DNA of 64,000 nucleotides, taken from Scylla paramamosain. Lineage: Eukaryota; Arthropoda; Malacostraca; Decapoda; Portunidae. Positions 27,330 through 64,000 of the stretch are shown one piece after another. The notes under the pieces are model-generated. The model was not told the origin of the DNA. It made no database searches and was given only the letters and a program-made list of their open reading frames with translations. A program made the translations under genes and the position numbers. The DNA is taken from NCBI RefSeq assembly GCF_035594125.1, contig NC_087191.1:692501-756500 (forward strand), given 5' to 3'. Each line of letters begins with the position of its first letter. Position 1 is the stretch's first letter.

Positions 27330-28110
27330 CTCAGGAATCAAACTGAGACATGGAAAGGAAATCTTGGAAAGCTGTGGGAAGATAAGGAAATGTGGTGGTT
27401 CAACAAGGAAAAGCAAAGAGCAACAAAACAGAAAAAAGAAAGTTAAGAAGTTGGAGAAAACTCAACAGGAAGAGGATCAGATGGCCTATAAAGAAAGGAA
27501 CAAGGAAGCAAAGGCAACTGTGGCCACAGCAGAAGATAAAACCCACAAGCAACTTTATCAAGACCCAGAAACAAAGGAAAGATTTTCAGATTAGCAAAAA
27601 TACACACATACACACACCAGACAAACCAAGGATAAGAACAGAAAACTACTCAGAGAAGAAAGTGCCACAATCAAGACATGAAAAGAATACTTTCAACACC
27701 TATTACGAGAGAATGAGAGAAATGAGAGAAATTAAGACAACAGTTAGGATTCATGAAGGGCCTCAGCACTTAAGCTCCACATGGCAGAAATGAAGATGCT
27801 GAGATGGACGAGCAGAGTGACCAGAGAGGTCAGGATAAGACTCAAGTGTATAAGAGGACTAGTACAAGTCACTGAAGTGTGTAAGAAAGTTGAGGAAGCA
27901 AGGCTGGTCATCTGATCAGAGAAAATGGAAAGCGAGTTGCACAAGTCATGAAAATGGAAGTGAGAGGAATGCCAAGAAGAGGAAAACTGAGAACCAGGTG
28001 GAAGAACTGTGTCAACGAGGACATGACGGACAAAGGATTACATGAATGTCTCAAGACAAGAAGCGTGTTATTAGAAACAGCAATCACGAGTAAGAATTAA
28101 GCTGGGGAGA
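27330..28110 (+). mobile_element. RTE-like LINE with internal deletion
   Basis: Left part, in frame with few breaks: a MWWFNKE-like pre-RT phrase, then KEQQNRKKKVKKLEKTQQEE and MAYKERNKEAKATVATAEDK. This is the lysine-rich pre-RT segment of RTE-type elements. Right part from about 27780: AEMKMLRWTSRVTREVRIRL, then a glycine/arginine-rich GMPRRGKLRTRWKNCVNEDM-like tail, the conserved RTE C-terminus. The whole RT palm between them is missing, so it is a dead internally deleted copy. Confidence 0.75.
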
Positions 28111-28129
28111 AGAAATACACACGTTCAGA

Positions 28130-28254
28130 CTAGTAAACTCTGGCACTCCCTGCCTGTTTCTGTACTTCCTCCTACCAAAGACTTGCATTCTTTCAAGAGG
28201 GAGGTTTCAAGACACTCATCTCCCAATACTGGATAATCCTTTTAGCACTCTCCT
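28130..28254 (+). mobile_element. LINE A 3' end, part 1 (interrupted by TTAA transposon)
   Basis: Reads CTGGCACTCCCTGCCTGTTT and TTTCAAGAGGGAGGTTTCAA, matching copy 1 at about 24561-24640. The remaining 3' UTR resumes at 29903 (GGACTGGCACCTC-, TTGTTGCCCTGGGCCTGCAC) after the DNA transposon. Confidence 0.8.
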
Positions 28255-28569
28255 TTAAGGGGACTGTTCATTTTTTTTTTTTTTTTTTTCAAAAATTGAA
28301 AATAGAGGTACATCAGTCATTATTTTTTCACTTATAGATGACTATTACACGATGTTATTGTAGTAGGTACAAGCGAATTGAACCATAAATAACTGCATGA
28401 AAAACAAAAAAAAAATCTATTTTTTAAAAAGAATATTTTCCCTATAAACTTTATCACTGGAGGACAGATTTCAATTTTGCCGATACATATATGAAGTATG
28501 TGATATAACAAAAGTTTCGACCTTGTAGAATTTTGATTTTTTTACTTTGATGGCCATTATGAATTTTTT

Positions 28570-28574
<5 letters not shown>

Positions 28575-28651
<77 letters not shown>
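28575..28651. repeat. (TA)n microsatellite in transposon 1
   Basis: 77 bp of alternating TA. Confidence 0.95.
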
Positions 28652-28657
<6 letters not shown>

Positions 28658-28920
28658 CAGTGCGGCACAGAAAATAATTTTTCCAAATTCCATGAGATGG
28701 AAATGTAGCAGCTTCATTGAGCTTCAAAATGATACCTAAAAATTGAAAATCCATTGAGAAATCTGGAAGATGCGATTTGAATGGTAAAAAAGTGAACACC
28801 GGGAAAAAGGCAAAAGTCCCAGAGGTGTCATTTTCATCCTCTGTGACCCTGTACATTTATTTGGGTTGGATATTTCGTGTTCATACACCACCATGTACAT
28901 CATATGTTTTTTAGACATGT

Positions 28921-29538
28921 TTAGAATATTCTATAAGACTCATATGGCACCTGATCCCCCCTACAATGACTGTAGGTATTACTCGCTCCAAGGCGAGGGT
29001 GCCGGAATGCGCCACATTCTTCATTGTCTTCATCTGGTAGACTTATATTAGATGTCACGTAGTACTTGACTACTGCTGCATGTGCATATTTGATGCTTTC
29101 CTTATATCTCTGGTCGATGTTGTCGTAGATGAACTGGCAGTGTCGTGAGTATTTCCCAGCAGTGATGTTAGGCAGGCCCATCACTGCAGCTCTCTTTACA
29201 AGTCCTGCACGTCCCTCACTGGTGTCAAGGCTGTGTTTGACTTCTAGCACATCACTTTCCGTCATTCTACTGCCCTCACATTTCTTGGCTGGGGAGTGGC
29301 AGACGTTGGCCTGGCAAGAAAGGCAGATCACATCCAGTTGTGTCTCCCATCCGTGCACATCACCTCCGCTTCTGCTTCTTTTTCCGACTCTAACCTTCAA
29401 TAAACTCTCTTGCCACAGCTTGTATAGCCTTCCTCTCTTTGGCGTGTTGATGATGAAGCATTGTAAGGCAAAAAAAAAACAGGTAAAATATGCTTTTTTG
29501 TGGCTTGGAAGAAACGACGGGCGAGATACTCTATACAT
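28921..29538 (-). pseudogene. Transposase N-terminal relic of TTAA transposon 1
   Basis: One minus-strand frame contains LYKLWQESLLKVRVGKRSRS, LDVICLSCQANVCHSPAKKC (CxxC and C-H-C zinc-like spacing), ESDVLEVKHSLDTSEGRAGL, VMGLPNITAGKYSRHCQFIY and AHAAVVKYYVTSNISLPDED. The zinc-like CxxC followed by a GLP helix and a second long helix parallels the region before the catalytic domain in the transposase at 49520-50404 (MGLNKCAKETHGRYKKF). The DDE part is absent. The identity is inferred from layout, not from a search. Confidence 0.5.
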
Positions 29539-29989
29539 CCTCTTCCCATCACAGTCACACTGATATTAAGAGGCCCAGAGAGGGTAAGGGCGTATTGCTG
29601 TGTACGCCATAGTACCGAGTTGCCAGCGCCCGCTTTTCCTTACCAAAGAAACCACTTTTCATGGCTTTTTCTGGGCTTATTATCATCATTTATGGTACAG
29701 TGAGAGTGCAGGGGAAACCACAGGCTGCAGTGGGCGTGGCAGGGGCCCTTTAAAGTTTAAATACCCCGCGTATTTTAGCGTATTTCCCAAAAATACTCCA
29801 CCACTATGTTGCCATATGTTCAGGGATGCTCTGGTGGTGTTTTGGTGATTTTCAATATTTTTCAGATTTTTCAGTACCATGGCCAGCAGACGGTCCCCTT
29901 AAGTTAAGGACTGGCACCTCTGTGGCCTGCCTGCCCCCTCTACCTCTCTCTATATTGTTGCCCTGGGCCTGCACCACTCCAACATAAAA

Positions 29990-30142
29990 ATATAACATAA
30001 TAGAAGAAAAGAAGAGAAAAGAAAAGAAAAAAGAAAAGAAAAAAAATAAATATAAAAAATAAAAACAAGAAAAGAGAAAAGAAAAGAAAAGAAAAAAGAA
30101 AAGAAGAAAAAATAAAATAAATATATAAAAAATAAAAACAAA

Positions 30143-30181
<39 letters not shown>

Positions 30182-30240
30182 AAAAAAAGATCAATAAATA
30201 CAAACAGCACATCTTACACCATTAACAACCACCACCACCC
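29990..30240. repeat. A-rich AAAAG / AAAT repeats next to BicC SAM exon
   Basis: Purine-rich AAAAG words (30000-30110) then (AAAT)n (30141-30181), lying 7-250 bp after the BicC exon donor in transcript orientation. In the transcript this is a U-rich intron start. Confidence 0.8.
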
Positions 30241-30246
30241 ACCCAC

Positions 30247-63746
<33,500 letters not shown>

Positions 63747-63917
63747 TGGGAAAAGAAAAAGAAGCAAGAAGGTAAGAGAGGAGAGGAGAGGAGAGGAAAT
63801 AAAAAGAAAGGAAGAGAAAGGAACAAGAGAAAAGTAGTGAACATGAAAATGAGGAAAGAAAAGAAGAAAGGAAGAAGTTTTAAAATCTTGGGAAGAATTA
63901 CACCAGGATTCAAGTAA

Positions 63918-63919
<2 letters not shown>

Positions 63920-64000
<81 letters not shown>
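63920..64000. repeat. (TC)n microsatellite, runs off the window
   Basis: 81 bp TC array continuing to the last base. Confidence 0.95.

Larger units (their letters stand above)
28255..29902. mobile_element. TTAA-flanked DNA transposon 1 (degenerate)
   Basis: Left end TTAAGGGGACTGTTC at 28255, right end GACGGTCCCCTTAA ending 29902. These are inverted repeats sharing TTAAGGGGAC-GT. The insertion splits the LINE A 3' UTR at a TTAA, so target and boundaries are supported by the empty site in copy 1-like sequence. Inside are A/T-rich flanks, a (TA)n array (28575-28651) and a minus-strand transposase relic (28960-29470). The TTAA target and GGG start fit Kolobok-, Sola3- or piggyBac-type elements. 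The protein relic argues for the Mutator-like/Kolobok side, but I cannot settle the superfamily. Confidence 0.75.

Noticed and set aside
30000..30212. Membrane-protein-like Phe/Leu/Tyr-rich frames on the minus strand
   Set aside because: They translate A-rich AAAAG/AAAT simple repeats; the hydrophobicity is an artefact.

Overview
The window looks like arthropod nuclear DNA, most probably from a decapod crustacean. This is inferred from three things: an intron-rich Bicaudal-C orthologue, very abundant GA/CT, TG/CA and TA dinucleotide arrays, and a dense load of CR1/L2-like and jockey/RTE-like LINE relics with small DNA transposons. There are no operons, no bacterial-style gene packing, and no rRNA or tRNA genes that I can recognise. 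Most long open frames are translations of microsatellites (poly-SL, RE, CV, HT) and are not genes.

The one host gene I can identify is Bicaudal-C (BicC), an RNA-binding KH/SAM-domain translational regulator, on the minus strand from 63628 down to 30247. Fourteen exons join with matching phase at every junction. They encode the end of one KH domain and the start of a KH-like domain (63396-63628, 61901-62023), a KH domain (60858-60967, 58798-58906), a second KH-like segment (54471-54636, 53199-53315), a long low-complexity linker (47205-47369, 44853-45110, 42433-42594, 40846-40977, 39730-39857, 38998-39153, start of 33249-33459), and the SAM domain (end of 33249-33459, then 30247-30366). The 5' exons lie beyond the right edge. 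The terminal 3' exon was not found.

Positions 1-9 kb hold many copies of a roughly 220-bp inverted-terminal-repeat MITE-like element, some with a tandemly multiplied core. They also hold LINE 3' ends joined to CT arrays, a bZIP/CCAAT-rich putative promoter (3270-3610) and a possible signal-peptide exon (8376-8462). Positions 9-14 kb hold a LINE piece bracketed by GA arrays, TAG/GTA-rich repeats, and a possible plus-strand terminal exon (13084-13271) whose end lies inside a tandem repeat of about 165 bp. Positions 14.6-27.1 kb form a head-to-tail chain of minus-strand CR1-like LINEs, most bounded by (TG)n arrays. One of them carries a precise 3.3-kb insertion of a second LINE family (21471-24762) with a 6-bp target-site duplication. 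Positions 27-34 kb hold an RTE fragment and two TTAA-flanked DNA transposons. Positions 36-40 kb hold a second copy of the nested LINE family, interrupted by an 851-bp solo-LTR candidate and apparently split around two BicC exons. Positions 42.6-43.6 kb hold a TTAA-flanked repeat containing 617 bp of pure (TG)n. Positions 48.9-51.2 kb hold the best-preserved, still broken, transposase, with a Mutator-like/TTAA-class DDE domain. Positions 55-63 kb hold a minisatellite, another CR1-like LINE and a Tc1/pogo-like element inside BicC introns.

The genes do not form a pathway. The window is one long developmental gene whose introns have been filled by interacting repeat families. The most interesting signals are LINEs inserted into or trailing dinucleotide arrays, TTAA transposons with related transposase relics, and BicC splice sites built out of microsatellites.
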